A DNA stretch of 64,000 nt from Bradyrhizobium sp. dw_78. GTDB taxonomy: Bacteria; Pseudomonadota; Alphaproteobacteria; Rhizobiales; Xanthobacteraceae. The notes under the pieces were generated by a model. It saw nothing but the letters and a program-made list of their open reading frames with translations. It was not told the DNA's origin and made no database searches. Position 1 is the first letter of the stretch; the number at the start of each line of letters is the position of its first letter. The translations under genes and the position numbers were made by a program. Location of the stretch: positions 1 to 64,000 of the forward strand of contig NZ_JAAVUS010000010.1 of the NCBI RefSeq assembly GCF_018449525.1, given 5' to 3'. Below are positions 36,441-44,193 of this stretch, one piece after another.

Positions 36441-36477
36441 AGAGCCCCGGCAGGCGACGACAACCGGGGCTCTTTCT
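36441..36477. terminator. Intrinsic terminator
   Basis: Stem AGAGCCCCGG (36441-36450) and CCGGGGCTCT (36464-36473) with a 13-base loop, flanked by A-run and ttctt, so it could work in both directions. Confidence 0.75.
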
Positions 36478-36871
36478 TCATCACGAATCACCGAGGGGCT
36501 GACTCGGTTTCTTCGCGCTGGTCCAGTAAAACCCACCCAGCGCGCCGACAATTGGTCCTTCGTATCGTAGTAATTTAGTTCGCGTTACTACATCCGAGCC
36601 GCGTTTGAGATGATTGAGAAATTTTCTCCGATTGGGCACCACGTTGTGCCGAATTGAAACGATTGAGAAATTTCCTCCGATTTGCCGCCACGTGGCGGCG
36701 GTTCAGCGCGACTGGCCGCCGCACTGCTTACCGACTAAACGTTGAATGAGGATTGATCGTCTGCCAGCCATTGGCAATGGCGGGCAGGGAAGGAAGTCAT
36801 GATCCTTCTTTTGGCCGTGACCCCTCCGGTCGCCCGCCAGCTTCACTTTGGAGGGGCGACGGTGGTTCTCA
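36478..36871. other. Control region upstream of the replication gene
   Basis: No gene. It contains an inverted repeat GTAGTAA (36566-36572) with TTACTAC (36584-36590) and, further on, the duplicated repeat-palindrome element. This arrangement before a replication-type gene suits an operator region or an origin. Confidence 0.5.
36612..36699. repeat. Two copies of a composite element: direct repeat plus palindrome
   Basis: A 22-base sequence beginning gattgagaaattt occurs at 36612-36633 and 36661-36682 with one mismatch. In each case one base later a 16-base palindrome follows: ggcaccacgttgtgcc (36635-36650, one imperfect pair) and gccgccacgtggcggc (36684-36699, perfect). The palindrome sequences differ but share the core ccacgt. 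The units are 49 bases apart. Confidence 0.85.
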
Positions 36872-38074
36872 ATGACAATCAAAAACAATTCACAGGACGA
36901 GTCCGCCAAGCGCGGATTCTTGGTGGTGCATCGCGACCTCTGGGATGATCTTGTTTTCAAGCCGCTTCCGGAAAGCGAGCGTGGAGCCTGGCTCTGGCTG
37001 ATGAAAGAGGCGGCTTATACCGACCGCGTATTTTGGATTGGTGACGTTTGCTATGATCTCCAGCGTGGCCAACTCGTTCACAGCTATGGATATATTGCCG
37101 AGAAGCTGATCTGGCTTACCGCCGATGGCAAGCCGAATGCGAAGGCGGCGGAGCGCTTTTTGAAGCGACTGGCGGCGCGCGGCAGGATCATGATGGAGCC
37201 GACCAAGGGCGGCTTCAAGTTGATTTCCATCGTCGGCTATGACGAAAGCCAGCTTGCGTCTGGCTACAACAAGGGGGCCTCTTCTCGACGAGGTGTCGAG
37301 GGGGATGGCAGGGAAAAGCCGCGCTCTGGTCGAGCTAATGCCGACCTCCTGTCGAGGGACTGTCAACCTCCTGTCAACAAACAGAAGTCAGGTAATGCAG
37401 GTAAGTCCGGTAACTCCGGTGATTCCCGTAATACCGGTAAGTCCGAAAATACCCGTGATACCGGTAATACTTTCGGATCAGCTTGCGCGATTGACGACCC
37501 TGATTCACCTAGCGCGGAAGAAATCCATGGCTCTGCCAACATAATCCCCTTTCGACGGACAACGATTTCCCCGGAAGAGGCCCATTCAACAGCGGAATCC
37601 ATTTCCTACCCGCCCGGTGATTCATGCGAATTGACAGAAGAGACTCTTGAGACCTTGATCCCGGAGATTTTCGATCTGGCCAGCGTTCCGGTCGCCCAAG
37701 AATTGGCAGCGGCGGGCGGCCTGTCTTATCTGCGCACGGTCGTAGAGCGCGCCATCGATCTGCCGCGAGCCACCCGTTACAGGGCGCTGGCCGGAGCGGC
37801 GCGGTTTATGAGCGACGATTGGATTATGAGCGAAGATTGGAATGACGCCAGGTCGGACCCGAATGCCGGGCTTGAAGCGGGCAGGCTATATGTCGCGGAT
37901 TTGCGCCGCCGGGCAGAGCAAAAACTGGGTGCCAACTGCGATTTCCTTGTTGATCGGGCCGTGAAGTTATCCGACTGCGATCTGGATAAAGCGCTGGCGG
38001 TTATCGAGGGTTCGCCCGACATCGCGTCATTCAAACTTGCCATTGAAAATCTCGCTGCCCGCAACGCGGCGTGA
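36872..38074 (+). CDS. Phage replication initiation protein (DnaD-like N-terminus)
   Basis: A 400-residue protein. The N-terminal 100 residues (GFLVVHRDLWDDLVFKPLPE, then WLWLMKEAAYTD and QRGQLVHSYGYIAEKL) match the winged-helix domain of phage replication proteins in Rhizobiales. A hydrophilic linker near residues 165-205 repeats short Gly-Asn-Ser/Thr motifs. The C-terminal 130 residues are helical. It probably recruits host DNA replication. The ATG at 36872 is chosen; no strong ribosome-binding site precedes it. Confidence 0.7.
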   Translation: MTIKNNSQDESAKRGFLVVHRDLWDDLVFKPLPESERGAWLWLMKEAAYTDRVFWIGDVCYDLQRGQLVHSYGYIAEKLIWLTADGKPNAKAAERFLKRLAARGRIMMEPTKGGFKLISIVGYDESQLASGYNKGASSRRGVEGDGREKPRSGRANADLLSRDCQPPVNKQKSGNAGKSGNSGDSRNTGKSENTRDTGNTFGSACAIDDPDSPSAEEIHGSANIIPFRRTTISPEEAHSTAESISYPPGDSCELTEETLETLIPEIFDLASVPVAQELAAAGGLSYLRTVVERAIDLPRATRYRALAGAARFMSDDWIMSEDWNDARSDPNAGLEAGRLYVADLRRRAEQKLGANCDFLVDRAVKLSDCDLDKALAVIEGSPDIASFKLAIENLAARNAA

Positions 38075-38340
38075 CAGGTACCCCCGCCCTAGCCGTGAAC
38101 TTGCCCTGTTTGTCGTCGATCGTCCCGTTCCAGCGCGCCGAAACAGCGGCTTGACCCGCTATGATCGCAATTCTCTGCATTCTACGGCGACCAAATCATT
38201 TCTGGCAGAGAGCCACTTGACGAACTCATCCCTTGCGGCGTCGAACGATGCGGCGGATGATTGCACCAGCCGCCGACATTCCTGGCCCCCGTTGCACGTC
38301 GCGTGGTCCTCAGCAGAGCAGGAGTTTCATCGGCCCGTTT

Positions 38341-38544
38341 TCAGTGTGGCGACCTCAAGCCGGGCGACGCAATCCATTCAGAAAGCCGGCTCGCAATTTC
38401 ATCCTGGCGCGCGCGGCGGAGAAGCGTGTCGCGCTCGGGACCCGGCGGCAATGTTTTTGCCTTTTCACGGAGTTGGCGCGCCTCTTCGGCAAGACGCTCT
38501 TCGAGCGGACCATTCTGGACAAAACGACGGCGTTTATCTGGCAT
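38341..38544 (-). CDS. Small helical protein, paralogue of 4941-5141
   Basis: A 67-residue protein starting MPDKRRRFVQNGPLEERLAE, with a GAGGG before the ATG. It is clearly homologous to the host gene at 4941-5141 over the C-terminal 35 residues. Function unknown. It is the most downstream gene of a minus-strand row of small genes ending near 40671. Confidence 0.72.
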   Translation of the reverse strand: MPDKRRRFVQNGPLEERLAEEARQLREKAKTLPPGPERDTLLRRARQDEIASRLSEWIASPGLRSPH

Positions 38545-38680
38545 GGGACCCTCACATCGCTGGACGAAAGGTCGATGACCTGCGGATCGCAAATTATGCC
38601 AAGTTTTCGATTGAACGCGAGCGGAAAATGTTGAGTCGTTCCGGGAATAATTAGGAAAGTTTCGGCTAATTGACCGAAAA

Positions 38681-38971
38681 TTATAGATCACGTTTTAGCT
38701 TTCGTGGGGCCCAGTACGGGCTTTTGTGTGCCGGATTGAAGACGCGCGCGACATCGCGATCGATGGCCCGATGAAGGCTTATCTTTGCAAACATCATCGG
38801 TGCGCGATCTTCCGCGGCATCGATCAGCATCTGAACGGCGGTCTGCCATTCCTTCATATCTTGCTCGGTTTTTGGAAGGTTTCCGATAAAATTTGCGGCG
38901 TCTCGCAGTGTTCGTGCCGGCGCGCCTTTCGGCAGGGGGACGGGCTGATCGAATGGGCGGTCCCAGGACAC
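38681..38971 (-). CDS. Small hypothetical protein, Bradyrhizobium type
   Basis: A 96-residue protein starting MSWDRPFDQPVPLPKG with TLRDAANFIGNLPKTEQDMK and WQTAVQMLIDAAEDRAP. I recognise the pattern (MSWDRPF, TLRDAA, LP, EW) from small conserved Bradyrhizobium proteins of unknown function. Confidence 0.75.
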   Translation of the reverse strand: MSWDRPFDQPVPLPKGAPARTLRDAANFIGNLPKTEQDMKEWQTAVQMLIDAAEDRAPMMFAKISLHRAIDRDVARVFNPAHKSPYWAPRKLKRDL

Positions 38972-39030
38972 GACGCAAGACTCCGTGGGAGAAGCTGGGT
39001 AAAATCCAGATCTGCAGGATTGGTTCCTAG

Positions 39031-39216
39031 CTATTTGTTATCGGACTTCGGATCGCCCAAGAGTCGCCCGGACATCAGGTTGATGAAATGCAGCCCGCCG
39101 CAGGCCGGACAAGCGACAGACTCGAAAGTGTCCTCACGAACAGGGGTATTATCGGGCAGCCAATGCTGCACCCTTCTGCCGGTGATGGGGCATTTGAATA
39201 GAGGACGATGGGTCAT
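39031..39216 (-). CDS. Small zinc-ribbon-like protein
   Basis: A 61-residue protein starting MTHRPLFKCPITGRRVQHWL. The pair CP-x2-G near the N-terminus and CPACGG near residue 40 suggest a zinc ribbon (Cys, Cys-x2-Cys, His). Function unknown. An upstream in-frame ATG would add 17 residues without improving the fit. Confidence 0.65.
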   Translation of the reverse strand: MTHRPLFKCPITGRRVQHWLPDNTPVREDTFESVACPACGGLHFINLMSGRLLGDPKSDNK

Positions 39217-39338
39217 GTCCAAAATGTGCCTGCAAAAATCGAAACACAAAATTCCGTATCTATACATCCGGAGATTTACCGGAATTTTGCAGGAACGATT
39301 GTTCCCACGTAGTTCGGCGCTGGCGCGGATCCACGGTC

Positions 39339-39494
39339 TTATGGCTCGCGCTTGGGATGGAGCGCGGCTTTTCGTGCCTCCAGTTCTTCTATCAGCGCCT
39401 TGAACCGTTCAATTGCGAACGGGTCGTTGATTGTGGCACAGATTCTCTGAATGCGCGCGATTTGTTCATTGAGTTCGACGCACCTTTCACACAT
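39339..39494 (-). CDS. Small CxxC protein, Bradyrhizobium type
   Basis: A 51-residue protein: MCERCVELNEQIARIQRICA, then a helix (ALIEELEARKAALHP). It is a familiar type of small Bradyrhizobium protein with an N-terminal CxxC and a helical tail; function unknown. Confidence 0.65.
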   Translation of the reverse strand: MCERCVELNEQIARIQRICATINDPFAIERFKALIEELEARKAALHPKREP

Positions 39495-39661
39495 TACGGG
39501 CTCACCTTCGTAGAAGGATTTAGTTCGTCCAAATGAAAAGGAGATGTTGGGCGACATGTTCCGCGCCGCGGCGATTACATATCGGGATAATCGTCTCGTT
39601 TGCGTGAGGCCAATATAACGGCTATGCGTACCATGCTCAGGTGTCGACCGGGGCAAACCAG

Positions 39662-40027
39662 CTAACTTGCGCGTAGGCCGAACCGCAGCGACAGTTGGCG
39701 GATCGAAGGTTCGTGACGCTTGATAAAATCGGCTAGTCCTGGCGGAATATCGCAGCCTTCCAGGTCGCATCTGCGGTGCAATTCCAGAGCGATGTCCTCG
39801 GAAACGTCCCGCGACCAACCCTCGGCGGTATTGAAGGAAAATATGCCGATCGGATTATTGTACTGGCCATCTAACAAATCGGTGACGACAGTCTCGAAAT
39901 CGGTTGCCTCGTAATCGGCTTCTCGCCAGACGCGGCCGAGACGACCAAGATCATCGACCACAAGGTAGATATCTTGATCGTCTCCACGCGGCACGATGGA
40001 CGGCGTCCGGGCTCCGGGCTTACGCAT
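39662..40027 (-). CDS. Small hypothetical protein, Bradyrhizobium type
   Basis: A 121-residue protein with DIYLVVDDLGRLGRVWREAD, YEATDFETVVTDLLDGQYNN and FNTAEGWSRDVSEDIALELH, a conserved arrangement I recognise from many Bradyrhizobium chromosomal proteins of unknown function. GGAG stands 7 bases before the ATG at 40027. Confidence 0.75.
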   Translation of the reverse strand: MRKPGARTPSIVPRGDDQDIYLVVDDLGRLGRVWREADYEATDFETVVTDLLDGQYNNPIGIFSFNTAEGWSRDVSEDIALELHRRCDLEGCDIPPGLADFIKRHEPSIRQLSLRFGLRAS

Positions 40028-40101
40028 ACGCAACTCCACGCCACAGCACCCGATTCAAGAACAGGACGGTTGAAAAGTTCCTCGGCGCCGATGGACCCGG
40101 C

Positions 40102-40671
40102 TTATCTCCTTGCTTTTCGCGGATCGAACTTCGGCAAATTCGAAGGCTGTTTCATCGGCGGTAGATCGTTCGGTCGCTGGGGATAGTGAAACTCCGTACC
40201 GAGCAGCCAGCGCCCTTCGAACCGGTCCCAGAACTGCATCGCATCGAGTTGCCAAGCAAACTCATAAACCCGCCAAAGACCGCCGTCGCTAATTTTCTCG
40301 CCGGTCGCATTGAACGGAACGCTGTTGATCTTGCATAATGCGTCAATCACGTCCCAATTCGCCCTGATATATCCGTCCTCAAGTGCGACATGATACGGGC
40401 GCTCCGGCCGCCAGCGCAGTCCTCCGCCACGTTGATTGAATCCCTTTCGCTGCATCAGGAATTCGGGAATGCGGGCGATCGCCTTGGCAATCCGCCGCGC
40501 CTCATCCGAGGTCAGATGGCTATGGCCGAACGACCATTTTTGCAGATCATCCCGGAAATGCACCAAGGCCAGCCGGAAGCCGTTGGCATCCCGCACCTCG
40601 AAACAGTCGGGACCTGGCTGTTCGACCCGCCAGGGTGGCGGAAACCGGCGTTTCGGATCGCTTGACTTCAT
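40102..40671 (-). CDS. Hypothetical protein with host-like N-terminal domain
   Basis: A 189-residue protein. The N-terminal 70 residues (RRFPPPWRVEQPGPDCFEVR, then DANGFRLALV and LTSDEARRIAKAIARIPEFL) match a small domain common in Bradyrhizobium proteins. The C-terminal 115 residues (NWDVIDALCKINSVPFNATG and others) are an additional unrecognised domain. Its start codon overlaps an 11-base tandem repeat (atgagaacata at 40670-40680, repeated from 40681). Confidence 0.65.
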   Translation of the reverse strand: MKSSDPKRRFPPPWRVEQPGPDCFEVRDANGFRLALVHFRDDLQKWSFGHSHLTSDEARRIAKAIARIPEFLMQRKGFNQRGGGLRWRPERPYHVALEDGYIRANWDVIDALCKINSVPFNATGEKISDGGLWRVYEFAWQLDAMQFWDRFEGRWLLGTEFHYPQRPNDLPPMKQPSNLPKFDPRKARR

Positions 40672-40720
40672 GAGAACATAATGAGAACATTCAGGGCGTT
40701 CAGTCAACTTGGAACCCGCC

Positions 40721-40936
40721 ATGCCGGAGCCTGCCGCGCCCAATCCACAGGCCGACGCCGACCGGCTTGAAGCGGCGGTCGACCAGACAATCGCGGCCTG
40801 CGGCGGTGACGTTCGCGCCGCGCTCAAGGCGGTGCTCGTCGCGAACGAGTATCTTGAGGCAGAACTGGAATCATCCGTCTCCGCAGGGTATTTGCGGGGT
40901 TATAAGCACGGGCGATTCAAGCCGTACAATGGCTGA
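40721..40936 (+). CDS. Small hypothetical protein
   Basis: A 71-residue acidic protein starting MPEPAAPNPQADADRLEAAV, with GGDVRAALKAVLVANEYLEA and a C-terminal GYKHGRFKPYNG. The DVRxALKA-xLxAN-x-LE pattern recurs in small rhizobial proteins. Function unknown. Divergent from the preceding minus-strand gene by 49 bases. Confidence 0.65.
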   Translation: MPEPAAPNPQADADRLEAAVDQTIAACGGDVRAALKAVLVANEYLEAELESSVSAGYLRGYKHGRFKPYNG

Positions 40937-40953
40937 CGAAGGGATCGATTCAC

Positions 40954-41211
40954 ATGAGCACAGCCGGTCAGCAACTAGGCATCGACATTGCTCACAATCT
41001 TATGTTGATGACGTTGTTCGGCATCCTCGCCGATATGGCGCAAGACCCGGACGGGTTTCGAACCGACGTGAAGAAGGCGTTGTTCGATTTGGCCGACGAA
41101 TACAGCTTGTCCGGAATTTCACCTGCAATGGCGACGGAGGCTCGCGAGGCCGCAAAGCTGATTATCGGCGCCATTCTCCAGAATCCAAAACCGTTCCAGC
41201 AAAACAGTTGA
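40954..41211 (+). CDS. Small hypothetical prophage protein
   Basis: An 85-residue protein (MSTAGQQLGIDIAHNLMLMT, then FGILADMAQD). Helical, no known domain. Starts 17 bases after the previous gene, so it is co-transcribed, and ends before a terminator. Confidence 0.65.
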   Translation: MSTAGQQLGIDIAHNLMLMTLFGILADMAQDPDGFRTDVKKALFDLADEYSLSGISPAMATEAREAAKLIIGAILQNPKPFQQNS

Positions 41212-41295
41212 CGCCTGCACAACTTCCGCACAACTTCTTGAATGCGCGTACATCAACTGCTAGTTATTTTTCCATACTAAAAAAATGTGTCTAGC

Positions 41296-41325
41296 GGCGG
41301 CCATCGGGCCGCCGTTTCCGTTTTA
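41296..41325 (+). terminator. Intrinsic terminator
   Basis: Stem GGCGGCC (41296-41302) and GGCCGCC (41307-41313) with a 4-base loop, then gtttccgtttt. Follows the early plus-strand pair of small genes. Confidence 0.75.
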
Positions 41326-41393
41326 GAGCCCAGCGGCACGTCGGTAACAACCTAGTTTCTTGTAAAGCGCCGTTTCAACTGCTGGTCTCGAAT

Positions 41394-41409
41394 CCCGGCG
41401 CGCGCCGGG
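41394..41409. repeat. 16-bp perfect palindrome
   Basis: cccggcgcgcgccggg is fully self-complementary. It lies in the gap between the early gene pair and the next gene, in a stretch that also shows weak tRNA-like sequence. Possible regulator site. Confidence 0.6.
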
Positions 41410-41493
41410 CCTGCACTCGTCCACGGATGTACTGAGGCGAGCAGGCGGTAAGCCCGATCCGACTATCGGGCACCCCAACGGCAAACGAGATCG

Positions 41494-41730
41494 ATGTTCG
41501 AAAACGCGGATGCGCCCGACAGTGGGCGTCCGGCGGTGATGCCTGTCATCTCGCCGAACAACGTGTTCGCACCCGAAGCGTTTGCCAGATTCATCGACTC
41601 CGAAGTCGATCTCATGATTAAGGGATTGGAGCGGATCGGAATCGCGGTCAAAGTCAGCGAACTAGCAGCGCTCCGCCACAGGATCGAGTTGATGACTTTG
41701 GTCGCGCTTGATCCCGCCGGCCGTTGCTGA
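41494..41730 (+). CDS. Small hypothetical prophage protein
   Basis: A 78-residue protein starting MFENADAPDSGRPAVMPVIS with FARFIDSEVDLMIKGLERIG. No known domain. Just before the HNH gene, overlapping no other feature. Confidence 0.55.
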   Translation: MFENADAPDSGRPAVMPVISPNNVFAPEAFARFIDSEVDLMIKGLERIGIAVKVSELAALRHRIELMTLVALDPAGRC

Positions 41731-41746
41731 GAAAAGACTACAGGAA

Positions 41747-42250
41747 ATGACTACCGATACCGGCGCCGGCCTCACCGCCGAACGTGCCCGCGAGCTATTA
41801 TCTTACGACGAACAATCCGGCGAACTGACGTGGCGAGTCCACAAGCGCCGCGTGAAACCCGGCACCATCGCTGGCACTCCCCATACCGGCGGATATATCT
41901 CCGTCAAGGTCGATGGGCGCCGATATTATGCCCACCGCCTGGCATTCTTAATCAAGACTGGCCGTTGGCCGTCAGAGATCGATCATATCGACGGCAGCAA
42001 ATCGAATCGCTGGAGCAACCTTCGCGAGGCGACTCGCTCTCAGAACCTCGCCAACCGCCGTGCCGGCAGGCTTGATAAGGTGCTGCCCAAGGGCGTAGCC
42101 TTGTCTGCGAATGGGCAGCGGTATCTCAGCGCAATTTATTACAAGGGCGTTACGCGCCGTCTCGGCAGCTACACCACGCCGGAAGAGGCTCACGCCGCCT
42201 TTGTCGTCGCCGCCGCGCAGACGCACGGCGAATTCGCCCGCGCTGCATAA
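41747..42250 (+). CDS. HNH endonuclease with AP2-like domain
   Basis: A 167-residue protein. The HNH core is VDGRRYYAHRLAFLIKTGRW followed by EIDHIDGSKSNRWSNLREAT and SQNLANRR; the C-terminal LGSYTTPEEAHAAF is an AP2-type DNA-binding segment. This is the form of free-standing homing endonucleases and of packaging-associated nucleases that lie before terminase genes. It may be a homing enzyme or a packaging aid. Confidence 0.85.
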   Translation: MTTDTGAGLTAERARELLSYDEQSGELTWRVHKRRVKPGTIAGTPHTGGYISVKVDGRRYYAHRLAFLIKTGRWPSEIDHIDGSKSNRWSNLREATRSQNLANRRAGRLDKVLPKGVALSANGQRYLSAIYYKGVTRRLGSYTTPEEAHAAFVVAAAQTHGEFARAA

Positions 42251-42278
42251 TTTCAATTACTCATTTTAGGGCTACCAC

Positions 42279-42512
42279 ATGGCTAAAAGTTTCGAGATTT
42301 CGCCGCGCAAATCGCTGGCAATGGGTTCTGACCCGCTTGCAGGCGCAGGAGACTTCGGTGTCGATGCGACGCCGCTCAAGGGCGGCAAGGCCGCGCCAGA
42401 TCGCGGCGAAAAGGTTCTTCGCGACCATGAGCGCGGCACCGGAAAGCCGGTGCGGTATTCCAAGGGCAAGCTTCCGGCACAGGCCGAGGCCGATCACGGT
42501 GACCACTTATAA
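42279..42512 (+). CDS. Small hypothetical prophage protein
   Basis: A 77-residue protein (MAKSFEISPRKSLAMGSDPL). Gly/Lys-rich, basic-acidic mix, no domain known. Member of a run of small basic genes ahead of the terminase. Confidence 0.55.
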   Translation: MAKSFEISPRKSLAMGSDPLAGAGDFGVDATPLKGGKAAPDRGEKVLRDHERGTGKPVRYSKGKLPAQAEADHGDHL

Positions 42513-42513
42513 G

Positions 42514-42699
42514 ATGGCCAAGTCAGGCAAGCCGAAAAAGTGGATGGGGGCCGCAGTGAAGCGGCCCGGTGCCTTGACGGCAAAAGCAAAGCGCGCCGGA
42601 CAGTCGCCGATGGCGTTCGCCCGTAAGCACTATCATGACTCCGGTCTCACCGGAGATCAGGCCCGGTTCGCCGTCAATGCTCAGAAGGGCAAGGACTAA
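42514..42699 (+). CDS. Small basic prophage protein
   Basis: A 61-residue basic protein (MAKSGKPKKWMGAAVKRPGA; PMAFARKHYHDSGLTGDQAR). It resembles small phage proteins of unknown role. The stop overlaps the next start (TAATG). Confidence 0.6.
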   Translation: MAKSGKPKKWMGAAVKRPGALTAKAKRAGQSPMAFARKHYHDSGLTGDQARFAVNAQKGKD

Positions 42700-42893
42700 T
42701 GGCGAAGACGCCGGGCATGACCAAGCCGTTGACCGTTGCGCAGGGTTTGAACGCCGCTGATGTCCGCCCGTCATCCGCACCGCTTCTGACCGTCGCCAAG
42801 AAGTTTGAGCCCTCGAAGCGCAAGGCCCGCGCGTTCGGAAAGCTGCGGAACGGGACCTCGTTCACGAAGTCAAAGACCGCCGCACTCGCGTAA
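42699..42893 (+). CDS. Small basic prophage protein
   Basis: A 64-residue protein (MAKTPGMTKPLTVAQGLNAA), basic and probably partly disordered. Its stop overlaps the terminase small subunit start. No known function. Confidence 0.55.
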   Translation: MAKTPGMTKPLTVAQGLNAADVRPSSAPLLTVAKKFEPSKRKARAFGKLRNGTSFTKSKTAALA

Positions 42894-43435
42894 TGCCGTT
42901 ACTTGATGATCCACGCCACGAACTGTTCGCGCAGGCCATAGCGCGTGGCGAGATGCAGGGTCGGGCCTATGTTGAAGCCGGTTTCGAGGCCACGACCAAG
43001 CAGAGCATCAGCACCGGCGCGTCAAAGCTGGCTCTAAAGTCTCACATCTCGGCCCGTGTCGCCGAGATTCAAGAGCTAGCCGCCCGCAAGGCCGAACGCA
43101 AGATCGCGATCAAAAAAGCCGACATCTTGCAAATGTTGCTCGAGGATCGTGAGAGCGCCAGAGCCCGAAACCAGTTTGGTCCGGCGGTGCGCGCCACGGA
43201 GCTATTAGGCAAACAAATGGGCATGTTCGCCGATCGCCAGCAAATTGAAGTTGGTCCGCTTGATGACATGAGCGTCACCGAACTCGCGGAAATGTATGAA
43301 CAAATCAACACCATCGCCAGAACAACTGGCGGCGCTGAAAGAAGCACTATCGAAGGCGATGCGGGAGCGGAAGCGGGAGACGCTGTTTCCGGCGACGGGA
43401 CCGCTCTCGATCCGAAACTACCCGAAGCACTATGA
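42893..43435 (+). CDS. Terminase small subunit
   Basis: A 180-residue DNA-recognition subunit: HELFAQAIARGEMQGRAYVE, AGFEATTKQSISTGASKLAL and the coiled ALKSHISARVAEIQELAARK are the helix-turn-helix and central helices of small terminases. It recognises the packaging site and recruits the large subunit. Its 3' end overlaps the large-subunit start by 140 bases. Confidence 0.82.
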   Translation: MPLLDDPRHELFAQAIARGEMQGRAYVEAGFEATTKQSISTGASKLALKSHISARVAEIQELAARKAERKIAIKKADILQMLLEDRESARARNQFGPAVRATELLGKQMGMFADRQQIEVGPLDDMSVTELAEMYEQINTIARTTGGAERSTIEGDAGAEAGDAVSGDGTALDPKLPEAL

Positions 43436-44030
43436 GATTTTTGCCGCCGGTCGCATCCATCGTGAACGGTTGATGTTGGCCGCCAACCGCGTCGGCAAGA
43501 CTGTTGCTGGCGCATTTGAGACTGCCAATCACGCGCTGGGCGAATATCCGGATTTCTGGCCGGGACATCGATTCGATGGTCCCGTAAGGATTTGGGCCGC
43601 AGGCGAACGCGCCGAAACCGTCCGCGATATTCTTCAAGCTGAGCTGCTTGGCCCGCCGGGTTCTTTCGGCACCGGCATGTTGCCTAAGAAATCCATTGTC
43701 AGAGTGACGGCACGTCGCGGTATCCCTGATGCGATCCAAGACATTTACGTCAAGCGTAAAGACGGTGGACAGAGCGTCATCCAGTTCAAGTCGTTTGAAG
43801 CTGGGATTGAGGCGTTCATGGGCACCAGCCAAGATTTTATTTGGTTGGACGAGGAGCCACCGCTGGATGTCTACACCGAATGCTTGATGCGAACCATGAC
43901 CACGCGCGGTTTGGTTCTCTGCACCTTCACGCCGTTGCTCGGCCTCTCCGATGTCGTGAAGCACTTCATGCCCGGCGGGCAAATCCCAGCCGATCAAGAG
44001 CCGATCCTAGATGCCCTATTGGCGGCGTAA
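43296..44030 (+). CDS. Terminase large subunit, ATPase half only
   Basis: A 244-residue protein that is the N-terminal half of a terminase large subunit. Walker A is LAANRVGKTVAGAFETANH near residue 63; Walker B with the catalytic Glu is DFIWLDEEPPLDVYTE near 182; the coupling motif is LCTFTPLLGLSDVV near 210. It ends after PGGQIPADQEPILDALLAA at 44030. In relatives this point is followed directly by a conserved KFVVQATWDDVPHL-type segment, the nuclease-half opening that is here found 5.3 kb away at 49330. Family proteins are about 450 residues. An alternative start at 43362 is possible. Confidence 0.88.
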   Translation: MNKSTPSPEQLAALKEALSKAMRERKRETLFPATGPLSIRNYPKHYEIFAAGRIHRERLMLAANRVGKTVAGAFETANHALGEYPDFWPGHRFDGPVRIWAAGERAETVRDILQAELLGPPGSFGTGMLPKKSIVRVTARRGIPDAIQDIYVKRKDGGQSVIQFKSFEAGIEAFMGTSQDFIWLDEEPPLDVYTECLMRTMTTRGLVLCTFTPLLGLSDVVKHFMPGGQIPADQEPILDALLAA

Positions 44031-44035
44031 GTGGC

Positions 44036-44062
44036 ACGCAACGGCAAAGTTTGCCGTTGCGT
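44036..44062. repeat. Near-perfect 27-bp palindrome
   Basis: Thirteen-base perfect arms (44036-44048 and 44050-44062) around a single base, six bases after the stop of the ATPase half. No T-run follows, so it is not a normal terminator. It marks the left edge of the insertion in the terminase gene. Confidence 0.8.
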
Positions 44063-44073
44063 CTGAGGATATC

Positions 44074-44193
44074 ATGTCAGTAAACAAGCATTCGGTTTGC
44101 GTAGCACTGGCGCTTGCCGCTGGTGTCATTGGATACAGCGGGCATGACGGCTGGGGTTGGTGCCTACTTCTCATCGCCATGATCGAGACGTGA
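44074..44193 (+). CDS. Small membrane protein (39 aa)
   Basis: Starts MSVNKHSVCVALALAAGVIG, then GYSGHDGWGWCLLLIAMIET overlaps. Two short hydrophobic segments separated by a Gly-Trp turn. Similar tiny membrane proteins exist in rhizobial prophages. Its 3' end overlaps the minus-strand antitoxin-like gene by 30 bases. Confidence 0.5.
   Translation: MSVNKHSVCVALALAAGVIGYSGHDGWGWCLLLIAMIET

Noticed and set aside
41328..41415. tRNA-like stretch (a loop cttgtaa and a T-arm-like ggtctcgaatcc)
   Set aside because: The arms cannot be combined into one cloverleaf with matching acceptor stem and correct spacing; probably chance in a GC-rich palindromic region.
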